Part shown: piece after piece, positions 26,983-36,069 of the stretch
Numbering within the stretch: the first letter of the stretch is position 1
How the letters are laid out: each line of letters starts with the position of its first letter
Assembly (NCBI RefSeq): GCF_040215725.1
Contig: NZ_CP157968.1
Coordinates: forward strand, 496,001-560,000
DNA: 64,000 nucleotides
Source: Rhizobium sp. ZPR4
GTDB taxonomy: Bacteria; Pseudomonadota; Alphaproteobacteria; Rhizobiales; Rhizobiaceae
Direction: 5' to 3'
Translations under genes and position numbers: made by a program
The notes under the pieces: model-generated
The model's input: the letters and a program-made list of their open reading frames with translations, nothing else
Databases searched by the model: none
Told to the model about the DNA's origin: nothing

Positions 26983-27279
26983 ACCATGCAGGTTCACGCT
27001 CACGCATACGATACCGTATGGCCTGAAGCCGGTAAGAGCGATCGCGCCTGTACCATGACAATCATACGATGCGCCTCAATGGCGTCCGGAAACCCCGGGC
27101 GCCATTGTTCAATTCCCGTCAGTCTGCCGAACAGAGACGCAAGGGCAACAGCAAATCGTTGCGATCAGCTTGCGCCGCGCACGAGCCGAAGCCACGCGCG
27201 GTCTTGGCAGGACGATAGGGAAACGGTGAACTGAGGAAGCAAATCGAGTGGTGCTGGGATATTCAGGCGCCGAAAGCGG
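26983..27279. other. Intergenic region with no supported gene
   Basis: Between emrB and the small minus-strand frame at 27280. It contains short inverted repeats (TGAACC/GGTTCA at the emrB stop, and CATACG-ATAC-CGTATG shortly after) that may act as a weak terminator. No convincing coding frame was seen. Confidence 0.4.
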
Positions 27280-27372
27280 CTACCTGTTCATGTCCTCGAC
27301 GACCCAGCGGAAAAATAACAGTATAATGGCCGCAAATAGTAATAGCTGCATCAATTTAGGTAATTCAAGCAT
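27280..27372 (-). CDS. Possible 30-residue single-helix membrane protein
   Basis: A frame of 30 codons from the ATG at 27372 to a TAG at 27280. It starts MLELPKLMQLLL, continues with a strongly hydrophobic run of about 14 residues (LLLFAAIILLFF) and ends with a charged tail (RWVVEDMNR). GAGAG lies at about 8 nt before the start. The size and composition are those of small inner-membrane regulatory subunits (KdpF or CydX class), although I do not recognise a family. It sits in an unusually AT-rich island upstream of the dctD-like 3' end. Supported only by composition and a modest ribosome site. Confidence 0.4.
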   Translation of the reverse strand: MLELPKLMQLLLFAAIILLFFRWVVEDMNR

Positions 27373-27430
27373 ATCATAGCTCTCTAATTTAATTGCTGCA
27401 TCATGCAGACGAGCCACAATATCCTAACAT

Positions 27431-27478
27431 GTATTAATTATTCTCTATTTTTCACGCAGAATAATTATGATTAATACG
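27431..27478. repeat. AT-rich inverted repeat
   Basis: TAATTATTCT (27435-27444) and AGAATAATTA (27458-27467) are exact inverted copies around a 13-nt loop. An outer pair, GTATTAAT (27431-27438) and ATTAATAC (27471-27478), extends the symmetry. It lies about 60 bp upstream of the small membrane-protein frame and could be its operator or part of its promoter. Confidence 0.45.
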
Positions 27479-27612
27479 TAGTTAATCTAATTTATACATC
27501 GCATATCTATAAAGTTATGAGGGAAATTACACTAAATACAAATTACGACGCCAAGTTGAGCAAGTAAAACTATGCTCGACCTATTCCTTTCACTCTCGAC
27601 ATGGCCCCCGTC

Positions 27613-28917
27613 TCACTTACGGTAAACCGACGGATTGATGCCGTGACGTTGCAGACGGGCATAGAGACTTCGGCGCGGCAGCTTGAGTGCCTGCGCGACC
27701 TCAGCAATATCCCCCTCATATCGCTCCAGCGTGGCCCGCAGAATATTCGCCTCGAAGTGATCCATCTGATCGGAGAGGCCGAACTCGATGGAAGGCTGGC
27801 TGCGAGCGGAAGCGAGGCCAAGCGCGGCTTGGGTCGCATAGTTGCGCAGCTCCCGGACATTGCCTAGCCAATCGTCAGTTAGAAATCGTGCCTCCATCGC
27901 GGCATCGATGGGCGGACGCGGCACGCCGTGCAGGCGGGCGGCCTCGTCGAGGAAGGCGCTGAACAACAGGCCGATATCTGCGCGGCGCTCCCGCAAGGGC
28001 GGGATGCGGATCCGCACGGTTTCCAGCCGGTAGAGCAGATCCGCCCGAAAGCGATCATCGGCAACCGCGCCATGCAGATCGCTTTTCGTCGCAGCGACGA
28101 TGCGCAGATCGACAGGGGCCGGCTCGCCGCTCGCCGAAGGCAGCTCGCGCTCCTCGACAACCCGCAGAAGCCGGCCCTGCAGCAGGGGTGACATGCTGTC
28201 GATCTCGTCGAGAAACAACGTGCCGCGATCGGCCTCGGCGATGCGTCCGCGCCGGACGCGGTTTCCGAACAGAGTCTCGTCGGCGATCGCATCCGGCAGA
28301 GCGGCGCAATCGACCGCGACGAAACTGCGGGCGCGCCGCCTGCTCCAGCGGTGGATGAGGCGGGCGACCAGCTCCTTGCCGGTGCCGGTTTCGCCTTCGA
28401 CCAGGACATCCACGTCTGCATTTGCGACCTGACGGATCGTTTCACGCAATCGTGCCATGACCGTCGTCTGGCCGAGGAGCGGCGACGCATCCTCCGCCTC
28501 GGCGGCTGCCTGCCGCAAGCGCCGGTTTTCCAGCACCAGGCGGCGCGTCTCCAGCGCCCGCCGCACGGATGCGATCAGGTGATCGGTGGCAAAGGGCTTG
28601 GCAATAAAATCGTAGGCGCCCTGTTTCAATGCACCGACCGCCATGGCGATGTCGCCGTGGCCGGTCATCAGGATAACAGGCAAGTCCGGATCGCGCGCCA
28701 GCACTGCCTCCAGCAGATCGTGCCCATCGATGCGCGGCAGGCGGATGTCGCTGACGATCACCCCAGGCAATGCGGTTGCAAGGCTTGCCAGCGCCGACTG
28801 CCCGTCACCATGCGTCTCCACATCGAAGCCCGCTATGACGAAGGAATCGGTAAGCGCGGCATTGAAAGGACCATCGTCCTCGACCAGAAGGATTTTCTGC
28901 GACGCTTGTAGGGTCAT
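27613..28917 (-). CDS. DctD-like NtrC-family response regulator lacking the GAFTGA loop
   Basis: A 434-residue receiver-AAA+-Fis protein. The receiver (1-125) has DD at 14-15, phospho-acceptor D57 and K107. The AAA+ core has Walker A GETGTGKE (175-182), Walker B GTLFLDEI (232-239) and the RADLLYRLETVRIRIPPLRER block. The C-terminal Fis-type HTH is IAEVAQALKLPRRSLYARLQRHG. Between ETLFG (215-219) and GRIAEADRG (224-232) the L1 segment that normally carries GAFTGA is absent. GAFTGA contacts sigma-54, so this protein probably cannot remodel sigma-54 holoenzyme. Its gene overlaps the sensor kinase gene by 4 bp. DctD normally controls C4-dicarboxylate uptake; here the divergent KgtP-like permease is the likely target. 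Confidence 0.88.
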   Translation of the reverse strand: MTLQASQKILLVEDDGPFNAALTDSFVIAGFDVETHGDGQSALASLATALPGVIVSDIRLPRIDGHDLLEAVLARDPDLPVILMTGHGDIAMAVGALKQGAYDFIAKPFATDHLIASVRRALETRRLVLENRRLRQAAAEAEDASPLLGQTTVMARLRETIRQVANADVDVLVEGETGTGKELVARLIHRWSRRRARSFVAVDCAALPDAIADETLFGNRVRRGRIAEADRGTLFLDEIDSMSPLLQGRLLRVVEERELPSASGEPAPVDLRIVAATKSDLHGAVADDRFRADLLYRLETVRIRIPPLRERRADIGLLFSAFLDEAARLHGVPRPPIDAAMEARFLTDDWLGNVRELRNYATQAALGLASARSQPSIEFGLSDQMDHFEANILRATLERYEGDIAEVAQALKLPRRSLYARLQRHGINPSVYRK

Positions 28918-30668
28918 GCCTGCCTCATAGTCATTACGAAAGCCGCGCCACCGAGCGGCGACGGGCCAATGGTCAACGATCCGCCGAGATCGTTCATGAT
29001 GTCCTGCGCGATCCCGAGCCCAAGACCGAGCCCGTCGGGCTTACCGGTCATGAATGGGCGGAATATTTCCTTGGCCAGCAGAGGATCGATGCCAGGGCCA
29101 TTGTCGGCGACAATCAGCCTCACCACATCCTTCCCCTCGGCGTCGATGAGCAGAGCGACATGCGGATCGGCAATCTCGGCAACGGCGTCGATGGCGTTCT
29201 GCATGAGATTGACGATGACCTGCTCCAGCCGCACGCGTTCGGCAAGTACATGCGGCTGCCCCTCCGCCGGCAGATCGAGCCGCACACCTGCTTTGCGGAA
29301 CCGGTTGCCGACCAGCAGCAAGGCGCCGGCAATGATGGCATCGAGCGGCTCCGCTCCCGCCGCATGACGTCCCCGGCGCGAAAACCGTCGCATCTCCTGG
29401 GTAATCGTCCCGATGCGCGCCGTCACCTCGACTGCAGCATCGAGATTGGCGCCGACGCGATCGAGGCGATTGGCCGCGAGATGATGGCGGGCATTCTCGG
29501 CGAGAGTGCGGATGGTGGCGACCGGCTGGTTGATTTCATGCATCAATCCCGCCGTGATCGAACCGACGGAAGCAAGCCGATTGGCCTGCGCAAGTTCCTC
29601 GCGGGCATCGCGATAGCGATCCTCGGCGCGCGTCCGTTCGGCCATTTCATCGCGTAGCTCGGCCGTGCGCGCGGCGACAGCCTTCTCAAGCGCCCGCCGG
29701 TCGGCTGCCGCTCTTGCTGCACGCGTCATGCGCCACCAGATCGCGGCCGTGATAACAGCCAATCCCAGGATGGCGGGCAGCGCCAGAAGCCAGGCCTCCG
29801 CCTGGGCTTCCTGCAATGCCGTTCGGGTGTCAAGAAGATGCAGGAGGCGCAGCTGCGTGCCGGCGACCGGCTGCTCCGCCGAAATCATGATCTGATGCCG
29901 CGGACCGCGGACCCGACCGGCATCCTCGGCACGATAATAGCCCGGCCCAAGTGCGGCGTCGCGATATTGCCCGCTTGCGACGATGCTGGCCCGGTCTTCC
30001 GGCGACAGGGGCGCAAGCGCGGTCAGCACCTGTGACGGATCGGACGCGGCAAGAATGATCTGATGTTCGTCGACGACAAGCGTTACGCCCGGATCATTCG
30101 CCCAGATCCGCGACACTGCATCGAACTCGAATTTGACCACCACGACTCCCGCCGGAGCGGCGGCATCGCCAACCCTGCGGGCCAGAAACAGGCCTGGCCG
30201 GCCGCTGATCGCTCCGGCACCATAATATTCCGCCGTGCCATCTTTGAGCGCCTCGGAAAAATAGGGACGAAAGCTGAAGTTCTTGCCAACGAAACTGTCT
30301 TCGGTCCCTGCATTCGACGCGGAAATCACAAGTCCCTTGTGATCGACAAGATAAATGATGTAGGCGCCGGTTTCGCGAGCCAGGAAGCTGAGCTTTTCGT
30401 CAAGCCGACGGGCCGCATCCGCCGTAGGGCTTGCAAGCGCCTCGCCAAGATCGCGATATTCGCCAAGCGCGATCGGAAGAAGCCGGAAACGTGCCAGTTC
30501 GCTGTCGAGCAAACGACTATGCTGTACCGCAAGCCCCCCTGCCTCCACAGCCAGCCGCCCAAGCGCACCCTGACGCGACAGCGAGAGCGCCGCATACCAG
30601 ATTCCGACTGCGACGGCCAAACCGGCCGCTACCAGAAACACAATTCGCTTGAGGCCCGATCCGCTCAT
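28914..30668 (-). CDS. DctB-like sensor histidine kinase
   Basis: A 584-residue membrane kinase starting at the ATG at 30668. A first helix (about 8-28) and a second at about 295-315 flank a periplasmic double-PAS/PDC-like domain. That domain includes RETGAYIIYLVDHKGLVISASNAGTEDSFVGKNFSFRPYF, typical of DctB ligand domains. A coiled-coil linker leads to the H-box LMHEINQPVATIRTLAENARH, N-box VIVNLMQNAIDAV, and G-boxes DNGPGIDPLL and GLGLGIAQDI. Predicted to sense a dicarboxylate or related acid and phosphorylate the downstream regulator. The same frame extends 23 codons further to a TTG without a ribosome site. Confidence 0.9.
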   Translation of the reverse strand: MSGSGLKRIVFLVAAGLAVAVGIWYAALSLSRQGALGRLAVEAGGLAVQHSRLLDSELARFRLLPIALGEYRDLGEALASPTADAARRLDEKLSFLARETGAYIIYLVDHKGLVISASNAGTEDSFVGKNFSFRPYFSEALKDGTAEYYGAGAISGRPGLFLARRVGDAAAPAGVVVVKFEFDAVSRIWANDPGVTLVVDEHQIILAASDPSQVLTALAPLSPEDRASIVASGQYRDAALGPGYYRAEDAGRVRGPRHQIMISAEQPVAGTQLRLLHLLDTRTALQEAQAEAWLLALPAILGLAVITAAIWWRMTRAARAAADRRALEKAVAARTAELRDEMAERTRAEDRYRDAREELAQANRLASVGSITAGLMHEINQPVATIRTLAENARHHLAANRLDRVGANLDAAVEVTARIGTITQEMRRFSRRGRHAAGAEPLDAIIAGALLLVGNRFRKAGVRLDLPAEGQPHVLAERVRLEQVIVNLMQNAIDAVAEIADPHVALLIDAEGKDVVRLIVADNGPGIDPLLAKEIFRPFMTGKPDGLGLGLGIAQDIMNDLGGSLTIGPSPLGGAAFVMTMRQA

Positions 30669-30669
30669 C

Positions 30670-30687
30670 TGTGCAGAATATTGCACA
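30670..30687. promoter_or_regulatory. Palindrome overlapping the dctB-like translation start region
   Basis: TGTGCA-GAATAT-TGCACA is a perfect 6-6-6 dyad one base upstream of the kinase start codon, in the space where a ribosome site would lie. It could be an autoregulatory operator of the two-component system or fold in the mRNA leader. Confidence 0.35.
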
Positions 30688-31022
30688 AATTTCAAAATAG
30701 CCACGCAGAATCTTGCGCGCAATACCCTGAGGGCCAACGCGATGTCTGGAGAAAATCAAGGTATATCAATGGGGTATCCTTATGTATCCCTAAACCTCGT
30801 GCCTCGCGCCTTCCACACGTATCAATGCGAAGACTGGGAGAGTGGTCCTCAATACATAGAAAAGCTGGCTGTCAGCCGGGCAATTGGCTTTGCCGATGCC
30901 GTCTCGGCGAGACTGGCCGGCAGCCACCCGCAAGCATACGGCCCCTCCCGGCGAACCCGTCGTTCGCAGCGGTTCACCGCTCCCTTACGACGATCCGAAG
31001 CAAGAACGGGAGGAGAGGCATA

Positions 31023-32348
31023 ATGCTGAAGACATTCGAAGATCCCATCGTAACGACAGCAAAGGCGGAAGCAGCCGAACGGCGCAAACGTCTGAAATCG
31101 ATCATCGGCGGTTCCACCGGCAATCTGGTCGAATGGTTCGACTGGTATGTCTATGCCGCATTCGCGCTTTATTTTGCGCCGCATTTCTTCCCCGCCGGCG
31201 ACCAGACGGCGCAGCTGTTGAATTCGGCAGCGGTCTTTGCCGTCGGTTTCGTCATGCGGCCGATCGGTGCCTGGATCATGGGGCTCTATGCCGACCGTAA
31301 GGGCCGCAAAGCCGGCCTCGCCCTTTCGGTGACGCTGATGTGCGCCGGCTCGCTGATTATCGCGCTGACCCCTGGATATGAAACCATCGGCGTGATGGCA
31401 CCGGCACTTCTGGTTCTCGCCCGCCTGATGCAGGGTCTGTCCGTCGGCGGCGAATACGGCGCCTCGGCAACCTATCTTTCCGAAATGGCCGGCCGCCAGC
31501 GCCGCGGCTTCTTCTCGTCCTTTCAGTATGTCACGCTGATCTCAGGCCAGCTCCTGGCTATTGCACTGTTGATCCTGTTGCAGGCCGTAATGACGACGGA
31601 AGCGCTGAACGCCTGGGGATGGCGCATTCCCTTCTTCATGGGAGCAGCACTTGCAGTCGTGGTCTTCTGGCTGCGGCGCGGCCTTGCCGAAACCGAGAGC
31701 TTCAAGAATGTGCAGGCAAGCGATGCACAGAAGTCCGGCTTCTGGATGCTCATCACCCGGCATCCCAGGGAAACTGCGCTCGTCATGCTGCTCACAGCCG
31801 GCGGCACGCTCGCCTTCTACGCCTACTCGATCTACATGCAGAAATTCCTGGTCAACACCTCTGGGTTCAGCCGGGAAACATCGAGCGAGATAAACGCAAT
31901 CACGCTGTTCATCTTCATGCTCCTGCAGCCGATTGCAGGCGGGCTCTCCGACAGGATCGGCCGCAAGCCCCTGATGATCGGCTTCGGTCTTTGCGGCATG
32001 CTGTTTACCTATCCGATCTTTTCGGCGCTAGAAACCACGAAAGATCCTCTCATCGCTGGACTGCTGGTCATGGGCGCATTGGTCATCGTCACCGGCTACA
32101 CATCGATCAACGCGGTCGTGAAGGCGGAACTGTTTCCCGCTCACATCCGTGCTCTCGGCGTCGCGCTGCCCTATGCCCTCGCCAACACATTGTTCGGCGG
32201 CACAGCAGAATTCGTGGCGCTGAAATTCAAGAGCAGCGGCTGGGAGCAAGGCTTCTACTGGTATGTGACGGCAATGATCGGCATCTCGCTCATCGTCTAT
32301 CTCTTCATGCGGGATACGGCGAGAAACAGCGCCATCCAAGAAGATTGA
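31023..32348 (+). CDS. KgtP-like MFS dicarboxylate/2-oxoglutarate:H+ symporter
   Basis: A 441-residue, 12-helix member of the metabolite:H+ symporter group (KgtP, ProP, CitA). Motifs are GGSTGNLVEWFDWYVYAAFALYFAPHFFP at the start, DRKGRKAGL in loop 2-3, LMQGLSVGGEYGASATYLSE (helix 4-5 signature) and DRIGRKPLMIGFG in loop 8-9. The ATG at 31023 follows GGGAGGAG at good spacing; the frame open further upstream is antisense to dctB. It is divergent from the DctB/DctD-like pair. Likely substrates are 2-oxoglutarate or another C4-C6 acid. Confidence 0.9.
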   Translation: MLKTFEDPIVTTAKAEAAERRKRLKSIIGGSTGNLVEWFDWYVYAAFALYFAPHFFPAGDQTAQLLNSAAVFAVGFVMRPIGAWIMGLYADRKGRKAGLALSVTLMCAGSLIIALTPGYETIGVMAPALLVLARLMQGLSVGGEYGASATYLSEMAGRQRRGFFSSFQYVTLISGQLLAIALLILLQAVMTTEALNAWGWRIPFFMGAALAVVVFWLRRGLAETESFKNVQASDAQKSGFWMLITRHPRETALVMLLTAGGTLAFYAYSIYMQKFLVNTSGFSRETSSEINAITLFIFMLLQPIAGGLSDRIGRKPLMIGFGLCGMLFTYPIFSALETTKDPLIAGLLVMGALVIVTGYTSINAVVKAELFPAHIRALGVALPYALANTLFGGTAEFVALKFKSSGWEQGFYWYVTAMIGISLIVYLFMRDTARNSAIQED

Positions 32349-32597
32349 TCCGTCCCGCCCATGGAAGATCGCGGGATCGGGAGAATGCGAGCCGGCGGGA
32401 ACATCGATGATGACCCGCCGGTGTTCAGCTTGGCGACTTGTCGGCGCCGAAATCCTTCCTCACCATCCTCAACCAGATCAGTCTGGCGATCTTTATTGGC
32501 GACGAGCAGATGAACGTCCGCCCGATTTCCCAACAACGCCGCGTCGATCAACTGTGATTGGGTCCCGCGTGCGGGCCTGGCACGGGGTTGCAGCACG

Positions 32598-32879
32598 CTA
32601 ATGCACCAATGCGCGGCTTTTCTTTCGCCCATTCAGCAGGTGAATGAAAGTGATCCCCTGCTCCAGCAGCAGTTCTGCCGCTTTCAGATCGTTCGGACCG
32701 AGATCGGACGAACAGCCGCGAAGATTGCATGCCAGGAACAGCGAATTGGTAGCGGCGAGCGCATCGCCATCCTCCTCGGCTTCCTCGGCGGTGGCTTGCA
32801 GTACGTCCGCGACGGCCGCCATAAGATCAGCGCGCTCCTGCAAGTTCATTTCGCCAAGACTTTTCGTGATCTCATTCAT
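32598..32879 (-). CDS. Small acidic hypothetical protein
   Basis: A 93-residue protein beginning MNEITKSLGEMNLQERADL, with AAGGAG at 7 nt before the ATG. The first half is helical and acidic (ATAEEAEEDGDALA). The second half holds two Cys (LACNLRGCSSDLGPNDLKAAELLLEQG) and ends basic (GRKKSRALVH). There is no signal peptide or membrane helix, and I do not recognise a family. The open frame extends upstream to 33113 but the start chosen has the ribosome site. Confidence 0.6.
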   Translation of the reverse strand: MNEITKSLGEMNLQERADLMAAVADVLQATAEEAEEDGDALAATNSLFLACNLRGCSSDLGPNDLKAAELLLEQGITFIHLLNGRKKSRALVH

Positions 32880-33248
32880 GACTTCTCCTTGGCGCGCCCG
32901 ACCATTCACGACATTCGTCGGGATCGGCGCAGCTCGTAATTTGGAAATGATTGAAATGCGGTTGGTAAGTGAAATATGGCAATGAAAGCCGGGACCGGCA
33001 AGGCATGGCTTCCATGCTGGAAACGCATGGCGTTGCGATTGGTTCACAATGCGCGAGATAGCGATGTCGGCGATCGCGGGATCTGGCCCGAAGTCCAGTC
33101 CATGGCGCGGCAAGTTTTAAAGTCGCGCTATCCGGTCGTGATCCGGATGCGGTCTTTCAAGCCAGAGACGTAAGTCAACTCTTTCCGAAACGGCAAACCT
33201 GGGATCGATCGACCGATCCCAGGCGCAAGACATCTCGGTTGCCGCCAC
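32880..33248. other. Intergenic region, nothing seen
   Basis: About 370 bp between two minus-strand genes. It contains the promoter side of the small hypothetical gene; no other gene, repeat or clear hairpin was found. Confidence 0.4.
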
Positions 33249-33890
33249 TCAGCGCGGGCGGCGGATTACCCGCAGCTTGCCGCTACCGCCACCACCGGCG
33301 TAGAAGCGGTCCTTGCCATCGGATTCCAGGCCGGAAACGCCGGTGCCCTCTGGCATTTCGAGCCGTTCCAAAACTTCTCCCGTCGCCGGATCGACGCGGC
33401 GGACGTCGCTTTCGTCGCCCTCCCAGGTGCCATGCCACAGCTCGCCATCGACCCATGTCACGCCGGTGACGATACGGTTGGATTCGATGGTGCGGCGGAT
33501 GGCACCGGTTTCCGGGTCTATCTCGTAGATCTTCCGACCGCGATGCTGCCCCACCCAGAGACTGCCATCGCTCCAGGCAAGACCTGAATCGCCACCATTG
33601 CCCGGTGCGGGAATAGTCGCAACGATCGTGCCCGTCTGAGGATCGACCTTGTGAATCTTGTCCTCGGCAATCTGATAGAGATGGTGGCCGTCGAAAGCGG
33701 TGCCGGCGTGCGAGGCAATGTCGATCGTACGCGCCTGCTCGCCGCTCTCAGGGTTCAGAGCATGGAGCTTTTCGCCGGAGGCGAACCAGACATGCTGCCC
33801 GTCGAAGGTGACGCCGTTCACGCGGGGCGCGTTCTCGAAGGGACCGTATTCGCGAATGATTTCCGCTTGGGACTTTTTCATGGCTTCCAT
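33249..33890 (-). CDS. Small beta-propeller protein (Vgb / glutamine cyclotransferase-like)
   Basis: A 213-residue protein made of about five 40-residue repeats of the pattern GVTFDGQHVWFASGEKLHALNPESGEQ / GLAWSDGSLWVGQHRGRKIYEIDPETG / GVTWVDGELWHGTWEGDESDVRRVDPATG. This is a Vgb- or glutaminyl-cyclotransferase-like propeller without a signal peptide. An ATG at 33881 (MKKSQAEI) may be the true start. The C-terminus is short (GKLRVIRRPR). Catalytic residues of glutaminyl cyclotransferase cannot be confirmed by eye, so the role is open. It is downstream of the winged-helix regulator gene on the same strand. Confidence 0.7.
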   Translation of the reverse strand: MEAMKKSQAEIIREYGPFENAPRVNGVTFDGQHVWFASGEKLHALNPESGEQARTIDIASHAGTAFDGHHLYQIAEDKIHKVDPQTGTIVATIPAPGNGGDSGLAWSDGSLWVGQHRGRKIYEIDPETGAIRRTIESNRIVTGVTWVDGELWHGTWEGDESDVRRVDPATGEVLERLEMPEGTGVSGLESDGKDRFYAGGGGSGKLRVIRRPR

Positions 33891-33930
33891 CCTCCGGTCG
33901 GGATCGGTTGAGTGTCAATGATGCGAGAGC

Positions 33931-35151
33931 CTAGTCGCTCGGCAGCGGGCCTGGGAGTAACAATGTTGTCGGGAAGCCGACGACCGGCGGCATCATCCAG
34001 CGACAGGCCCGTCCGTTGCCGACGCTTTGCACCATCCCGATAGCAGCAAGCGCGTCGAGCGCGCGCTGCACCGTACGTGGGCTTGTAGACAGTGCGATCG
34101 ACAATGCCGAACTCGACCAGGATTCACCATCCGAGAGCAAAGCGAGCACTGAGGCATTCTCGACCTCAACCGGCGGCGCCAGCACGACGACGTTACGCGC
34201 ATGCCGCGGCGTCAGCACAAAACCTTCCGCAGTCGCGCTGATCTCGGCGAGCGGTTCCAGAGCGGCGCGAAGCCTTCCGATCTCGACCCTCAGCCGTGCC
34301 CTGTGAGATTCATCGGCGTGGCGGGCACGAAATGCACGGGAAAGCAACAGCGCGCGCGACGCATCGGCTGGAGCCGCTTCCGCAAGCACGCGAGCAAGGG
34401 CAAAAAGCACCGGCCGGCTCGCAAGCGATATGATGCCCCCGCCACTGCGCACGACGTTGCGACAGGCATCGACGACCAAGACATCGGACGCTAAAAGCGC
34501 CTCGACCTCATCCAGCGACAATGACCTTTCGCTCCCTTTGGCCACCAGGCGGGCGGCCGGTTCGTCGAGAATACGCGCCGCATCACGCACCTCGATTGCA
34601 AGAGCGGGGATTCCTGCCTTGCGGGCTGCTTCCTCCGCACGCGTCAGAGCGGCACGCGCAGGCTCGATCCGCAGGCGGCGAACGGCGATACCGGCGACCG
34701 CCAGTTCATGGCTTGCCCTTGCGGCAGGCGGCAGGGGCGATGGGTCGAGTTTCGCCAGCAATCGCTCGGCCTCATCCAGATGACCGACGAGCAGCAGGCG
34801 GCGGATCTGCAGATTGCGGGCATGGGCGGCATTGATCCGGTCACCCTGCTTTTCGAGTGCAGCCCGCGCCGTTTCCAACGCCTTTTCCGGCCAGCCGAGA
34901 TCTCGCGAAACCAACGCAATCTCCGCCTCGGCCACCACGCAGCGAGCACGGGCAACAGTCTCGCGCGGCCCGAAGGCCCGCGCGGCACTCTTCAATAGCA
35001 CCTTGGCACGGACGAGATCGCCGAGCTGCGCCATGGCGATGCCGCGAAGCGCCAGTGCCGGCCCATCGTCCCGCAGCGCCACGCGCTTCAGCGCGCCCAA
35101 CGCATCACCGGCGGCGAGCGCCTGAGCTGCCGCGACGATCAGCGAGTCCAT
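33931..35151 (-). CDS. TPR/winged-helix transcriptional regulator
   Basis: A 406-residue protein. Residues 1-200 are Ala/Leu/Arg-rich helical repeats with TPR character (RVALRDDGPALALRGIAMAQLGDL, ARAALEKQGDRINAAHARNL). About 285-335 resemble a SARP/OmpR-type winged helix (RLRVEIGRLRAALEPLAEISATAEGFVLTP). About 345-390 form a second winged HTH (ALSIALSTSPRTVQRALDALAAIGMVQSV). It is divergent from the DUF899 gene, so it probably regulates it and possibly the downstream propeller gene. The effector is unknown. Confidence 0.72.
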   Translation of the reverse strand: MDSLIVAAAQALAAGDALGALKRVALRDDGPALALRGIAMAQLGDLVRAKVLLKSAARAFGPRETVARARCVVAEAEIALVSRDLGWPEKALETARAALEKQGDRINAAHARNLQIRRLLLVGHLDEAERLLAKLDPSPLPPAARASHELAVAGIAVRRLRIEPARAALTRAEEAARKAGIPALAIEVRDAARILDEPAARLVAKGSERSLSLDEVEALLASDVLVVDACRNVVRSGGGIISLASRPVLFALARVLAEAAPADASRALLLSRAFRARHADESHRARLRVEIGRLRAALEPLAEISATAEGFVLTPRHARNVVVLAPPVEVENASVLALLSDGESWSSSALSIALSTSPRTVQRALDALAAIGMVQSVGNGRACRWMMPPVVGFPTTLLLPGPLPSD

Positions 35152-35271
35152 CGAAATCCCGTCACACTTGTAACTCCCACCCCTTACGCCTCCAGCGGTA
35201 AGTTATCGCATATCGGCTGGCAAGATGCAGTGCCGACAAGGACAGACCTGACAGACAAGAGGAGATGAACC

Positions 35272-36069
35272 ATGACGATGCATAAGACAGGAACGCGCAA
35301 GGAATGGCTTTCAGCCCGGCTTTCCCTATTGGAGCAGGAAAAGGAGCTGACCCGGCGCAGCGACGAGATCGCCGCGAGCCGCCAGGAATTGCCCTGGGTA
35401 AAGGTCGAGAAGGACTACCGGCTCGAGACCGAGCAGGGCGTCGTGCCTCTCTCGGCCCTCTTCAAGGGTCGCTCGCAGCTTCTCGTCTATCATTTCATGT
35501 TCGGAACGGATTATGCGGCCGGCTGCCCATCCTGCTCGTCAATCGCCGACGGCTTCAACGGCATCGCGGTGCATCTCGAAAATCATGATGTCGCCTTTTC
35601 CGCGGTCTCCCGCGCGCCTCTCATGAAATTGCAGGAATTCAAGCGGCGCATGGGCTGGACCTTCAACTGGGCCTCTTCGGCCAACAGCGATTTCAACCAT
35701 GATTTCAATGTCTGGTTCACGCCGGAGGAACAGCGCGACGGCAGCATCGAATATAATTACCGTCGCGAGCCGCCGATGCCCGATGCTCAAGCGGGCAAGA
35801 CGATGCAGCAATGGGAGCTGCGCGGCAGCGAAGGCCCGGTCGAACTGATGGCGTCAATGACGGGGACGGATGTCGCGACCTACACGCGCGACCGGCCTGG
35901 CGTCAGCGCCTTCGCGATACAGGACGGCGACATCTATCACACCTACTCGTCCTATGCCCGCGGCCTTGATGGTCTCTGGGGCATGTATCAGTGGCTCGAT
36001 CGCGCACCACTCGGCCGCAATGAGACCGGCGTGTGGTGGAGGCATCACGATCGCTACGGAGCGAACTGA
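35272..36069 (+). CDS. DUF899 family thioredoxin-like protein
   Basis: A 265-residue DUF899 protein: LPWVKVEKDYRLETEQGVVPLSALF, LLVYHFMFGTDYAAGCPSCSSIADGFNG and FNHDFNVWF. The GCPSCS segment occupies the position of the thioredoxin-like active loop, with a CxxC present. The C-terminal WMYQWLDRAPLGR-type end (WGMYQWLDRAPLGRNE) is also typical. GAGGAG precedes the ATG. The family is proposed to be thiol-redox or peroxide linked but has no firm function. The next gene starts within its stop codon (TGATG). Confidence 0.85.
   Translation: MTMHKTGTRKEWLSARLSLLEQEKELTRRSDEIAASRQELPWVKVEKDYRLETEQGVVPLSALFKGRSQLLVYHFMFGTDYAAGCPSCSSIADGFNGIAVHLENHDVAFSAVSRAPLMKLQEFKRRMGWTFNWASSANSDFNHDFNVWFTPEEQRDGSIEYNYRREPPMPDAQAGKTMQQWELRGSEGPVELMASMTGTDVATYTRDRPGVSAFAIQDGDIYHTYSSYARGLDGLWGMYQWLDRAPLGRNETGVWWRHHDRYGAN

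Noticed and set aside
30884-30900. Sigma-54-like TTGGC-N9-TGC element upstream of kgtP
   Set aside because: Only the GG/GC pair and a few flanking bases match, which is expected by chance, and the adjacent regulator lacks the sigma-54 contact loop.
30063-31022. N-terminal extension of the KgtP-like frame
   Set aside because: Antisense to dctB; the ATG at 31023 has a strong ribosome site and a normal permease start.
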